This document shows positions 35,426-47,000 of a DNA stretch of 64,000 nucleotides, piece after piece; positions within the stretch are counted from its first letter, which is position 1, and every line of letters starts with the position of its first letter. Origin of the DNA: Takakia lepidozioides. Its lineage: Eukaryota; Streptophyta; Takakiopsida; Takakiales; Takakiaceae. The stretch spans positions 14,076,001 through 14,140,000 of the forward strand of contig CM060732.1 in the NCBI GenBank assembly GCA_030704615.1, given 5' to 3'. Below the pieces are notes generated by a model that saw only the letters and a list, made by a program, of their open reading frames with translations, ran no database searches and had not been told where the DNA came from. The position numbers and the translations under genes are program-made.

Positions 35426-36960
35426 AGCGTTCAGCCAGCTATGGCTGTCACCGAAGACGACGACCACGCTACACGGACGACTGACTCTCCCTACTAATTG
35501 CGGAGGGATGATGTCCATCCATCCGTCCATCCATCCATCCTCGAATGTGCTACATTTGATTTGAGGAGAAACGGCGGATGTACTCTCAGGGGGGAGGATT
35601 TTTGCGCTGTATTAAAGTTATCCGTTAAGTGAACCGGATGCGGGGCGAGTGCGGCCAGTTTGGCCAAAAGACACGATGAATGTGAAAAGGCGCGGGCGGG
35701 CAAAGTACAAGCAAATAAAACAAAGGGCGAAACTCATTTTGGCGTGAAAAAGCACGTAGAACGTGTTTGATCCCGTCTTGCATCCGCGGGCCCCACACCA
35801 TGCGAAGGCAGTGAGGCGCAAGTCCAAGGCTACAGTGAGGGGAGCTGTCGCGATTGCCGAGGAGGAAGGAGGCGGGCCAGAGCTGCGGGGCCTGTTTGCA
35901 TACAGAAGGAAAGAGGAGGGCAAGATAACAAAGGGATGTGGGTTTGCGCTCCATTGAGGGGCATTGCTGTGATCGTCGAAGGACGAGGCGGGCCAGGGCT
36001 GCAGGGCCGGTCTCCGGCGAGCGCGTAGCTTGGTTATTACTAAGCGCTCAATCTTTCTCCTTCATATCGATCACAGCGTCATCAAGGTAGCTTCCTTCAA
36101 GCACTGATATCTCCTCCCAATCCCTACCTACTGCACCGCCCATCAGAATGTTGTCTTCTCCACGAAGATTGCTGCATTCTTCTCTTCATGATGGTGCCTT
36201 GGACTTCCTAACCTCGTCTGCTCTGGGATAAGATCAATTATCTGATTCTGCAATTTATCCTCCTACAAGCACCCAGCATGTTTCATCATTCTATTCCAGC
36301 TGAAACTGCCACTCAAATATTTATGTGGAGTGATGCCAACCGTTCTGGGAATTCATTATTTTTGTGGCTGTCTTGCAGTCCAAGTAACTGGAGATATGTG
36401 GAAGGAGAGTTGAAGTGTCAACTTAGCTACAAGTTTTTGATCCAGGGTAACCTCTTTCTTTTATGTTATTCATACACTGATTTTGACATTTTGAATCAAA
36501 TGGAACTTCTAGCATGGTGGATTTACTCACTGAGAATGTGAATTTTAGGAAGGCAGAGCCCCATGCTAAATAATCAACCCCAGCTCTCCTTCGTAACACC
36601 CAGTGCTCAGATTTGAAAATCTACACAAAAGCACAATTTGGTAAGTGCCTTAAATGGGATCCATATCGTCGTTGAACACATTCCCCAAAATTGCTTTATT
36701 TGACATAGGCCTTCTTCCAATGGTTCCTGCTCCCATCCCCTCCCTCTCAGCCTTAAAATCAGCTTAGTTTGTTGGTACACCGGCAATCACAAGCCCTTCA
36801 TAAGCCCTGGTCCTACTTGCAGGCTTTGGTTCCATCATCACTGCCCTATTGAAATCTTTTGAAGGCAGGGATTTTGAATTTGTCTCTATGGCCCTCTTAT
36901 ACTGCGGGGTGATTTGTACTGATTACACAGCTCTTAAATTTGGACATAGGTTCCAATAAG
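35426..36960. other. No gene seen; CCAT microsatellite at 35516-35540
   Basis: An imperfect CCAT/ATCC tetranucleotide run lies at 35516-35540, just upstream of the YaaW-like start, so it may be in its 5' UTR or promoter. The GC-rich block at 35760-36010 shows no gene. Nothing is supported up to the retroelement end near 36966. Confidence 0.45.
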
Positions 36961-36965
36961 AGAGA

Positions 36966-39900
36966 TCCGTTCTGTTAGCATTGACTATCTTAGCAAGAAT
37001 AGTGCACAATATCTTGTTGGTGGCCTCTGCTTGCCCATTACCCTGTGGGTAATAAGTTGTGCTCTTCCTGTGCACAATCATAAATTCCTTGGTCAGTAGT
37101 TCAATGGTCTCATTGATGAAATGACTCCCCAGATCACTGATGAACTCTAAGGGACAGCCAAATCTCGTGATAATGTTCTCATAAAGAAATCTAGCTGTAG
37201 ATTTCGCCGTGTTATCCCGCAGTGTTTTGGCTTCTACCCACTTAGTAGTATAATCAGTAGCTGTGATTATATACTTGTTCTGTGTGTTTCTTGCAAGTGG
37301 GTTGATTGGGCCAACAAAATCCAATCCCCATTTCTGGAATGGTTCAGTAGGCATTGTAGGATGTAAAGCCATCTTCCCTGATCTCTGCAATGGTCCTAAT
37401 CTTTGGCACTCATCACAGTTGTTGCAAAAATTGTGTACATCCTTGAATAATGTAGGCCACCAATATCTTGCAAGTAATATCTTTCTACTGCTAATCTCCT
37501 CTCCAAAGTGTCCTCCAGCCACTCCCTTATGAGTTTCTTCCAACACCTATGTACCCACCCAATCATCCATGGTCTTCATATCACTGTCTTCAGAAGATGG
37601 TTGTACGATTGACATGTTACTTTGTGGCGGCGCATTCATAAGACAATATAAAGTAAGTGAACCACATAGTCTGGCATATACATAAACTCATATTCAGCCG
37701 TGCTGAAACCAGATGGTACTCACTCATTAACGCCGGCACCTATCAAGGACGACCACCAGACCACACGGTACCACCATGGTTTCTGCCTTGTGCATGCACC
37801 CACTCGCCATGCACCTGCCCCGCTAGGCTTTGCCCCGATATCCTACTTGTCCTAGGCCTACCCACTAACACCCCATTATCCACTGCACCTTCCCCACAAC
37901 TTATCATACACTTCCTTGAATTCACATATTGTAATGATCGCTATCCCAACGACTCGATTTTGGAAAGACGGCAAAAATATGCCCCGCTCATCCTTGCACT
38001 CCGCCGGCGAGGCTGGAATACCGGCCCACTTACAGACATTACTGCCGGAACTAGGGGAGGCATCCACAATGCCAGTATCAATGCTCTACATGACAATTTC
38101 AAAATCCCTATCCCCCCTATCCATAAATATTTTAAAGCAATCCACCTCACGGCACTCCGCTCCCTCACAACCATCATTACCAACAAACGACAATTAGAAT
38201 CCAGCTCTTCGTCGGTACCCTAGGCACCCCAGCGTACCCAAGGGTACCTCTGGTACCTCTTTACCCCCGGTCACCTGGTGTCCTCTTGGACACCTTTGTT
38301 TCTTATAGGGCCCACTCCCGAAAGGGGGCAGTAGCCGCAAGGTGAAGTGGCTCCTAGTTACGTCGGCTTTGGCCGAAGTCTTCTCTCTTTCTTCCAACAC
38401 CTTATTGACTCCATGTTGGTACAAATATCTCTTCAGTACTCCATCAGGTCCTAGCTTATAATGTTTTCCTCCTATCATAGTGTATGGTAAAGCCTTGATG
38501 CTATTCTCTTTCTCTGCTCCTTCCCATAACTAGGTGGGCACTGTCCATGAGTCAAATAGTATCTGATTGGCCACTGCCAGTCTAACCAATCATCAGCCCC
38601 CACTTCTACTGCAAATAGACTAGCATCAGATAGTTGATCGTCCACCCCTGTGGCGGGTTCTCCTGTTGCGAGGCGTGACAAGTGATCTGCCACAAGATGC
38701 AACCGTCCAGGCTTGTAAACAACTTCGAATTCAAACTCATGCAGTATAATTAGCCATCTTGTTATCCTTCCACTTATCAAAGGCTTGTTCACCAAATAAA
38801 TCAGAGCCTGATGATCCACATAGAACATGAATTTCCTTCCCAGCAAATAATGTTTGAACTTCTTGACTGAGTAAATCATTGCCAAAGCCTCTCTTTCGGT
38901 GGTGCTATAATTCCTTTCAGCACTATTCAATAATCTGCTAGCATAGTATACAGATGAATCTATGTTTCTTGTGACGTTTTGAGCTTTACAGCTCCCAATG
39001 GTTCTCCTGAGGCATCACAATGTACATGAAATACCATATGTCAATGGGGGTTAATCAGCACAGGTGTAGTTGTTACTGACAATGTAAGTTCCTCAAAGGC
39101 CTGTTGGCATTCAACTGTCCATGCATACACTGCATCCTTCTTCAAGAGCTTGTTCAATGGTGCAGCCTTCTGTGCATATCGTCTGACAAACCTTCTATAA
39201 TAACTAGTTTGTCCAAGGAATCTCCTTAGAGCCTTAACATTAGTTGGTGGTGGAGATGCTTTGATAGCCTCTATCTTCTTAGGGTCCACAAGCAGTCCCT
39301 TCTGACACACAATGTGTCCCAGAAGAACTCCTGAGTTCACACAGAAAGTACACTTTTCTGGATTCAACCCCAGGCCTCTCATCCTGCATCTGGCTAAGCA
39401 TAATTCCAATTTCTGCAAGTGTTCATTCTTTAGAGCTGTAAACACTGAAGTCATCTAAGAACACCTGCATGAAGTCATCCAAGTACTCATGGAAAGATTC
39501 ACTGATTACTCTTTGGAAAGTTGCTAGTGCATTGCAAAGTCCAAAAGGCATGACTTTGTAAGCATAAGCACCCCAATCAGTAATGAAAGCAATTTTTCCT
39601 TGATCCTCTTTAGCTACTTGTACTTGGTTATACCCACGAAGCCATCCATGAATGAGTACATCTCATGGCCTGCTACACTATCTAGCACAGCTTGTGTGAA
39701 TGGCAAGGGAAATGGATCTTTTTTTGTGCAATCATTCAGTTTCTTGTAGTTAACACAAACTCTCAGCTTGCCATTCTTCTTTGGAACTATCACAAGTTGT
39801 GTACTCTATTGGGTATATGAACTTAGCCTCGGCCAACTTCTTTATCTCCTCCCCAATCTTCTGTGCATAGTTGGGATTCATCCTGTACCTTGCTTGTTTA

Positions 39901-42603
39901 ATTGGTACTGAACCTAGTTCCAACTCAATTTTGTGTTGGCAAATCTCAGGGGGTATTTCTTTCAAATCCTCATAGCTCCAAGCAAATACATCTCTGTATT
40001 TGATGAATAAACTCTTAGCTTCCTCAAATAATTCAGGTTCCAAGTCAGCCCCTATTTTTACCATTCTTGGTTCCTCCTCAGTTCCCACATTAACTTCCCT
40101 CACTTGCTCTTTAGCTGTGATAGTCCACCCAGCCACTATTTCATCCTGTAAACTAATGGTGGTTGGTTCCTCTAGGATTTCCATTTCTCCCTCTCTTTCT
40201 TCATAGAAATGTGGTGGGTAACTGCTTTTTTCCCCCCGCAAATGGCATTGTTGTCACTGCACCACAGCATGTACCCTTTAAGCAACTCGATCCTCCTAGT
40301 TGCATTTCTGCAACTTACTCCCACTATGGGTGTGCAGTAAACAGGGTAGCCTCCTGTTCTTCATCAAGTCCTCCCGACCAGTCATACTCTCTGACTCCAC
40401 GAGGTCTCCGGGTAGTAGGTAGCCTACCAGATTTCTTGGTTGTGATCTGTATCTTGTGCTTCCCATTATGCACAGTCAATAACTGGGAATTCCAGTCATG
40501 GAATACCTTGGCATTTTTCAGCCATGATCGTCCTAGCAATAAGGAATATGCTTCCATGACATCATCCAACTTCAACACAGTTACTGTGATCTTGAAAACC
40601 ATCTTTTGAATCTGTATTTTTACTCCTCTTATCAAGCCCAATGGTTGTACACTTCTTTGATTTTCCATTGTTACTATGTATGGGGCTGGGGTCGTGATAC
40701 CAGCACCATGACCCATCACGGATCTATCAGTACATCAGTCAACTCTGTGCTTCCAATTTTCAATTGGATCACTGGCATGGAGTCATCAAAGTCCATGACA
40801 ACTTCTTGCCCTTCAGGCTTCACATTATAACTTGTCACGTTGCTGCACAGGTCTGTACTTTATGTTACATGAGCAATCTGATTGATTGCTTGATACAGCC
40901 TATGTCTGCAGTGGGGTGTTACGGCCAATAGCTGCCCAATTGTAATCTCTGCTTTGGATTGGCATATTACTTCAGTCAATGCTCCTTCAGTATTCATCAC
41001 CTGTGAAGCATCATGCTTCAATGTTTCTTCATCTTCATAGATTCTTCTTCATCTTCTTCAGAGTCTGATGACTCTGGTATAGGGATATCTGTCTCTTTCT
41101 GCATTTCCCTTATAGTTTCTGTCACTTCCTTGTGCAGTTCCTTCTCTTCCCTCCATGCCTCATCATCCTCAGGTACGTCACTGTCATCCTCATTATCCTC
41201 TCTATCTTCATCTACAGGAGGCAATAATTTAGCCTTACTTCTGGTAACTATCATGGTACTCACTTCTGGTACATAACATGGCATTACCATGTGTGCTGCC
41301 ACTACTGGGCCTTCATTTGCAAGAATTCTCATCTCATCCTGATGTCTTGTCCAGAAGGGGCAAGCTGCTTTGCGATGTCCTGGTTGGTTACAATAGTAAC
41401 ACACTTCTTTACCATTGGGTCCTCGCCCCTGGTCCATTCTGGGATTATTTCTATAATCCTGATTCCCTGGCTGGTAATTCCCCCTTGGATTACCCTGATA
41501 GTTGCCTCTGGGATTGCCTTGGTAATTCCCTCTTGGATTACCTCTTCCTAGCATGCCATTGTTATATCCACCAGGTCTACCATAGTTACCCTGGTCATTG
41601 TTCCTTCTAGGCTGGGGTTGCACTTGATGCACTCTCACCTGCCTATTTTCCCTTGTACCTGCCTTTATGTTGTAATAACAATTCTCAGTAAAATGGTTAT
41701 CCATTTTACAGATAGCACAATGTTTCTCCTTCATGTGGCATTCGGCTGTGGTATGGCCTTCATTTTGGCATTTTGAACACCAGGCACCCTTCCTCCAGTG
41801 TACTGCGGCTTCTGTAGCATACTTCTTCAAGATATCTTCCAATCTTCTCTCATAGTTAACTTTCTCTAACTTTTCCTTCTTCTTGGACTTTTTCTTGTCT
41901 TTTTGTTCCTCTTCCTCATCTGAATCATCTTCAGAGTCGTCATCATCCTTTTTATCCTTCCTGAGCATTTTTTCTTGCTCAATTTTGTTGGCTGTTTCAA
42001 ATGCCTCTTCCACTGTATTATGTGGTAACATATCCACTTTCTTTTGTAACTCTAGTCTCAGACCATTTACGAACCAAGCATTTTGTATACTTGCAGGTGG
42101 CACATCAGCCAGTTTCTTCACCATTAATTCTATCTTTTCCAGATATTCCTCAACATTTCATGCTTCTTCTGTCTCAACTGTTGTAGGCTAGTATATACTT
42201 CCTCCGTAGTTTTGCTTGTCCTGAATCTGTTCCTGAATGCTGTTCTAAGGCTATTCCAGGTTAAAAAATAATTATCAAGAAATTGAGCATGCCACTCAAT
42301 TGCTTTCTTGATAAGTGAACAAGGAAATAATCTCAGTTTTGCATCATCATCATTCTCATTGTTCACTACACACGTGCTCAAATTGATTGACGTGTACATC
42401 AGGATCCCCTTTTCCTGAGTAGACCGGAAAACGTGGTCTTATACGTGTCGGAGCTACTGCTGCCATCATTGGCCCTACTCCTGGCCCTGTGGCTGGTGCT
42501 GGACCTCCTGTAGGTGTTGGTCCTTGAGGACCCCCTGTGATAGTGTAGTGTGAGTATGGGGGGGGGGGCGGGTTGGGGGGTTTTGGGCCAAGACACTAAA
42601 AAT
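36966..42603 (-). mobile_element. Ty3/gypsy element B (non-chromodomain family), decayed, minus strand
   Basis: Reading right to left: gag with three zinc knuckles (about 42590-41018), protease region, reverse transcriptase (about 40240-39040), RNase H (about 39040-38480), then integrase (37546-36966), which is cut off after NANRTD. It is a diverged copy of the plus-strand element at 43.3-52.8 kb. Lesions include a frame change between 42130 and 42124, a 14-base deletion near 39800 at the start of the reverse transcriptase, further frameshifts near 39450 and 39000, and an 839-base insertion at 37549. LTRs were not found. Confidence 0.9.
37549..38387 (+). mobile_element. 5'-truncated non-LTR retrotransposon with restriction-like endonuclease, inside element B
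   Basis: The insertion is flanked by a perfect 15-base duplication, TTTCTTCCAACACCT, at 37534-37548 and 38388-38402, and it splits the integrase of element B. Its one frame (to the TAG at 38221) is the C-terminal part of a non-LTR element. CPDILLVLG, then FLEFTYCNDRYP and RQKYAPL fit the PD-(D/E)xK pattern of restriction-like endonucleases that nick target DNA in R2/CRE-type elements, followed by a conserved helical tail. About 165 bases of 3' UTR follow. The reverse transcriptase is missing through 5' truncation. Confidence 0.75.
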
Positions 42604-42685
42604 AGAGAAGACACCGGCCGAAGCCGGCGTAACTAAGAGCCACTTCGCCTTGCGGCTACTGCCCCCTTTCGGGGGTGGGCCCTAT
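42604..42685 (-). mobile_element. 82-bp 3' tail of the same non-LTR element
   Basis: In reverse orientation this matches the last bases of the insertion at 37549-38387 (GGGCCCAC, then GGGGGCAGTAGCCGCAAGG, then CTTAGTTACG). It is flanked by CTAAAAAT at 42596-42603 and 42686-42693, an 8-base target duplication. It is an extremely 5'-truncated copy placed at the 5' side of the gag of element B. Confidence 0.75.
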
Positions 42686-42693
42686 CTAAAAAT

Positions 42694-43304
42694 CATATGG
42701 TGGATGCAAAGAAAGATTACTTGAGCAAATGTACATGTGTTAAAAACTTTATTGCGCAAGTTACCAAACTCATCTCCTTATCCCTTGCATCAACGTTAAT
42801 TAACTCCTTGCTTCCAGGTAATTCGAGAAGATTGACAGTGCGATTCAGCTTCCCTTGGTTCCTTGCCCCTTTGCCTTCCTAGCAGCATCGTCTTCCTCAT
42901 CCTGCCATCACCCGTCATCCTGATATATCATCCTTAATGAATGACATCCATCCGATGGATGAACTCTGCAGCTGACAGATGAAAGGGGCGGTGCCGTTGT
43001 TGGCTTGATGAGGCATGTGACTTGGGATCTCTGGAAATTGGCCTTGAAGGGGATCACGACTGATGCTGCGAGAACGAGAAGAGGCAGGGCTGTGCATAGT
43101 AGGTAATGAGACCATTCTGCTTCTTTCTTGCTTCTATCTTAGGGTATGTGTGACTTAGCAGTAATGAAGGCAGATAATGGCTGGTTAGATAGGGCAGCTT
43201 GGCGAACTGTGCCTGCTGCCAGTAGGGATAGCAGCACCGCCACTGCTTAATGATTTGTAACTCGGGAAGGGCTGTGAAAGAGGCGGCGAAAGGATCGTAG
43301 GGAT
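42694..43304. other. Spacer between head-to-head elements B and C
   Basis: No coding sequence is supported. It may contain untranslated leader of either element. I found no primer site or LTR here. Confidence 0.4.
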
Positions 43305-43892
43305 GTGGTTAATGACTCTGGGGAACTGGGTCATGAACAACCAGATGTGACAGGCATCTGGTGGGATCATGGTGGATGGAGAATCAAAGAATTTGATGTG
43401 AATCAAATTCCTTGTGAAACCGAGAAGGAAAGATTATCCAAACGATTCTTTCAGAGGTTCTTGGAATTGCCAGACGGTTGTAAAGAAAACATTCTTAAAA
43501 GAGTGCATGATGCTGACCCTGAATGGGGTCTGGAGAAAGGAGTGATAAAGATTTATCAGGTGGCCTGTAGAGGAAGAGCACGTTGGTTACCAACACTGGT
43601 TTATGTGATAGCATTGCTATCCATTAAGCGAGTAGAGTTTGAAGGCTGGGAGGAAAGAAAGGTGAATGTTTATACTCATATGCATGAAGAGCTTGTACTG
43701 GTAAAGAATTGGATTCCAAAGGATATTTTGTGGATCAAACTCACACCAAGAACAGCTTTCCAGACTTGTTTGCCATATGGTTATATGGTAACGGAGACTT
43801 CTAGTATAGCCAAGGGTGCATTGAAGCTTGAAAGAAACCCAGGCATATACGAGAGATATTACAGAAGAGAGTTTTGGTTATTGCCACATTAA
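43305..43892 (+). CDS. Upstream ORF of element C, unknown function
   Basis: A frame of about 195 codons ahead of gag in element C. It has protein-like composition (WWDHGGWRIKEFDVNQIP, DPEWGLEKGVIKIYQVACRG) and ends at TAA 43890-43892. It could be an accessory ORF, or an N-terminal Gag extension cut off by mutation, since the next two frames follow closely. No known domain recognised. The first residue in the frame is not certain to be the true start. Confidence 0.45.
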   Translation: MVNDSGELGHEQPDVTGIWWDHGGWRIKEFDVNQIPCETEKERLSKRFFQRFLELPDGCKENILKRVHDADPEWGLEKGVIKIYQVACRGRARWLPTLVYVIALLSIKRVEFEGWEERKVNVYTHMHEELVLVKNWIPKDILWIKLTPRTAFQTCLPYGYMVTETSSIAKGALKLERNPGIYERYYRREFWLLPH

Positions 43893-43913
43893 AAGAAATG
43901 AAAGACATGGGAC

Positions 43914-44225
43914 ATGAGTGATGAAAGAGAAGCTAGACTCCAGAGATATTCAGCAAAAAGAGAAAGCTATCTGAAAGCTAATTATCAATATCTTTGGGAG
44001 AGAGGAATAGACATAGGGGAATCATCTGGACCTCTCACACCATTAAGATCAGGGAGTACATCACCCATACCGGAAGAACTAGAGTTGGATGCCACTCCTT
44101 CTTTTTCTTTGCAAGAAAGATTAAGGGAATTGGTACGGGAAGAAGATCAATCACGAGGTGAAAGATCTAAGGTACATCCCTGGATAAAAGATTTGGCAGA
44201 AATCTTTGATAAGAGTTGGCATTGA
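43914..44225 (+). CDS. Second short upstream ORF of element C
   Basis: About 103 codons, starting 21 bases after the preceding ORF and ending 30 bases before the gag frame. It is charged and low in complexity (AKRESYLKANYQYLWERGID, QERLRELVREEDQSRGER) and likely helical. Close spacing with both neighbours suggests the three were once one longer gag or two nested ORFs. Confidence 0.4.
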   Translation: MSDEREARLQRYSAKRESYLKANYQYLWERGIDIGESSGPLTPLRSGSTSPIPEELELDATPSFSLQERLRELVREEDQSRGERSKVHPWIKDLAEIFDKSWH

Positions 44226-44255
44226 ACACCAAAAGCAGGAACTCCAGTTTCTGAA

Positions 44256-47000
44256 GTGGAAGGTGAAGAAGGAGGAGAGGATGTGGCAGAGCCAACGGAG
44301 AGTTCAGACTCTCCAACACCATTGCAGTTGAGTTACATGAATGAAGAAGAAACCCAAGGGCAGAACTTGGAGGATGAAAACAGAGAGAAGAAATTGGAAG
44401 AGGAAGAGTATGAAGAAGTAGACCCAACAGCTGAGGTTGAGACTACAACCAGGACATCCCAACCCGTTGGACCTGGATCAAGTGGAGCACTTGGATCACA
44501 GGCCAACGAAGGTGTCGACTCAGGGGGATCAGGCGGGTTGCCTGGATTTGGCTCTAGGGGGACAGGGAGTGTGGGAAGTAGTACAACTGGAGCTGGGAAT
44601 ACTGTGAATATCGTGGGGCCAGTAGCAATGAGTGCTCAGGGGCCACCACTTGGTGGAAGATCCACCACAACTACAACAGGTCCTCAAGGACCAGCACCAG
44701 CAAGGGTACCAGCACCTGTCAGTGGGCAGAAGGAAGGGCCACTAATGGCGTTACAACCAACACGGGCAAAACCACATTTTCCAATATATTCAGGAAAAAA
44801 GGATCCTGATGTACACATTAGCCAATTTGAGCACATGTGTATAGTGAACAATGAGAATGGCGATGATGCCAAGATGAGATTGTTTCCTTGTTCACTTATC
44901 AAGAAAGCAAGTGAATGGTATGCAAGATTCCCTGATAATCATTTCCTAACCTGGAATGGCTTGAATACAGCATTCCGAAATAGGTTCAGGACAAGTAAAA
45001 CTGAGGATGAAGTGTATGGAAGTTTACAACAGTTAAAGCAAAAGAAGCATGAAACTGTTGAGGAGTATATGGAAAAGATGGAATTGATGATGAAAAAGCT
45101 GGCTGCTGTACCAGCACCAGGTTTACAGAAGACTTGGTTTGTGAGTGGACTAAGACCAGAGTTGCAGAAGAAAGTGGATATGTTACCCCATAATACAATG
45201 GAGGAGGCATTTGAAACTGCAAACAGAATTGAGCAATTGGGAATGCTCAAGAGAGAGAAAAGGGATGATGAGGACTCTGAGGATGAGTCAGATGAAGAAG
45301 AAGAGCAAGAACTGAAAAGGAATAGTAAGAGAAAGGAGAAGTTGAAGAGGGATAACTATGAGAAAAGATTAGAAGAAATCTTGAAGAAGTATGCCACAGA
45401 GGCTGCAACACATTGGAAGAAGGGTGTTTGGTGTGCAAAGTGCCAGAATGAAGGCCATACCACCACTGAATGCCACATGAAGGAGAAACACTGTACTATC
45501 TGTAAAATGGATAACCATTCTACTGAGAATTGTTACTACAACAGAAGGACAGCAGCGAGAGAACCTAGACAAGTAAGGGTGCATCAAGTGCAGCCCCAGC
45601 CGAGAAGAAACAATGATCAGGACCACTATGGTAGCCCTGGTGGTTATAACAATGGCATGGAAGGGAGAGGTAACTCAAGAGGGAATTACCAAGGAAATTC
45701 CAGAGGCAACTATCAGGGTAATCCAAGGGGGAATTACCAGCCAGGGAATCAGGATTACAGAAATAATCCAAGAGCAGACCAAGGGCGAGGACCCAATGGT
45801 GAAGAACTGTGTTACTATTGTAATCAGCCAGGACATCGCAAGGCAGCCTATTTGTTCTGGATTAGACACCAGAATGAGATGAGAGCTCCTGTGAATGAGG
45901 GCCCAGTGGTGGCAGCTCACATGGTTAGGCCATGTGTTGTACCAGAAGTAAGTACAATGATAGTAACAAGAAGCAAAGCCAAACTAATACCTCCAGTAGT
46001 TGAGGAAGATGATGATAATGAAGATGGCAGTGATATGCCTGAAGATGATGAGGCTTGGAGAGATGAGAAGGAACTGCACAAGGAAGTGGCAGATACCATA
46101 AGGAAAATGCAGAAGAGTAATGATATTCCTATGGCAGATTCCTCTGATTCTGATGGAGAAGAAGAAGTGAGTGAGGATGAAAGGAAGAAAGAAGTTGCAG
46201 ACATGCAAAGTAATGAAGGGACTTTGGCTGAAGTAATATGCCAGACCAAAACAGAAATTACCATTGGACAGCTATTGGCTGTGGCACCTTATTGTAGACA
46301 CAGGCTGTATCAAGCAATCAATCGAATTGCCCAGGAGATAGGAAACACAGACCTGAACAGCAAGGTGACCAGTTATAATGTGAAGCCGGAAGGGCGAGAA
46401 ACAGTCATGGACATTGATGATTCTATGCCAGTAATCCAATTGAGAATTGGAAGCACAGAACTAACTGATGTACTGATAGATGGAGGCTCTGGAGTAAATA
46501 TCATGACAGACCAATTAAGGAAGAAGCTTGGTCTAAGTAACATGAAACCAGCCCCATTTACAGTAACAATGGCAGATCAAAGAAGTGTACAGCCATTGGG
46601 ATTGATAAGAGGAGTTAAGATACAGATACAGAAGATGATCTTTATGATCACAGTAACTGTGTTGAAGATGGATGAAGTCATGGAGGCTTACTCCTTATTA
46701 TTGGGACGTCCGTGGCTGAAACAGGCCAGGGTATTCCATGACTGGAATTCTCAGTTACTAACTGTGCATAATGGGATGCATGAGATACAAATTACCACTA
46801 AGAAATCTAGTAGATTACCTGCTACGAGAAGACCTCGAGGGGTCAGAGAGTATGACTGGAGGGGAGGACTGGATGAGGAGCAGGAAACTACCTTGTTCGC
46901 CTGCACACCCGGAGTGGGAGCAGGTTGCAGAGATGCGGTTGGAAGGCCTAAGTTGTTTAAGAGGTATCTGCTGTGGTGTAGTGTCAGCAACACCAATTGA
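44256..47000 (+). CDS. Gag-protease polyprotein of Ty3/gypsy element C
   Basis: Gag packages element RNA, and the protease cuts the polyprotein. After an acidic and Gly/Thr-rich N-terminus, the gag core is at about 44760-45240 (FPCSLIKKASEWYARFPDN). Three CCHC knuckles follow: CAKCQNEGHTTTEC, CTICKMDNHSTENC and CYYCNQPGHRKAAY. The third has lost its last Cys (TAT at 45849-45851), which copy B still has as Cys. Acidic stretches with DSSDSD flank the protease, whose active site is DGGSG (46479), a variant of DTG/DSG also known from other plant non-chromodomain Ty3 lineages. A one-base insertion near 46902 throws the end out of frame, so residues after about 46905 are not native. Confidence 0.85.
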   Translation: MEGEEGGEDVAEPTESSDSPTPLQLSYMNEEETQGQNLEDENREKKLEEEEYEEVDPTAEVETTTRTSQPVGPGSSGALGSQANEGVDSGGSGGLPGFGSRGTGSVGSSTTGAGNTVNIVGPVAMSAQGPPLGGRSTTTTTGPQGPAPARVPAPVSGQKEGPLMALQPTRAKPHFPIYSGKKDPDVHISQFEHMCIVNNENGDDAKMRLFPCSLIKKASEWYARFPDNHFLTWNGLNTAFRNRFRTSKTEDEVYGSLQQLKQKKHETVEEYMEKMELMMKKLAAVPAPGLQKTWFVSGLRPELQKKVDMLPHNTMEEAFETANRIEQLGMLKREKRDDEDSEDESDEEEEQELKRNSKRKEKLKRDNYEKRLEEILKKYATEAATHWKKGVWCAKCQNEGHTTTECHMKEKHCTICKMDNHSTENCYYNRRTAAREPRQVRVHQVQPQPRRNNDQDHYGSPGGYNNGMEGRGNSRGNYQGNSRGNYQGNPRGNYQPGNQDYRNNPRADQGRGPNGEELCYYCNQPGHRKAAYLFWIRHQNEMRAPVNEGPVVAAHMVRPCVVPEVSTMIVTRSKAKLIPPVVEEDDDNEDGSDMPEDDEAWRDEKELHKEVADTIRKMQKSNDIPMADSSDSDGEEEVSEDERKKEVADMQSNEGTLAEVICQTKTEITIGQLLAVAPYCRHRLYQAINRIAQEIGNTDLNSKVTSYNVKPEGRETVMDIDDSMPVIQLRIGSTELTDVLIDGGSGVNIMTDQLRKKLGLSNMKPAPFTVTMADQRSVQPLGLIRGVKIQIQKMIFMITVTVLKMDEVMEAYSLLLGRPWLKQARVFHDWNSQLLTVHNGMHEIQITTKKSSRLPATRRPRGVREYDWRGGLDEEQETTLFACTPGVGAGCRDAVGRPKLFKRYLLWCSVSNTN

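Noticed and set aside
38194-38478. Novel minus-strand protein of 94 residues
   Set aside because: It is a chimera: the first third is element B pol, the rest is the reverse strand of the inserted LINE tail.
41013-41276. Serine-rich protein on the plus strand
   Set aside because: Antisense of the acidic stretch in element B gag.
38190-42700. 4.4 kb DNA transposon with terminal inverted repeats
   Set aside because: The inverted repeats are two separate insertions of one LINE 3' end, each with its own target duplication of different sequence.
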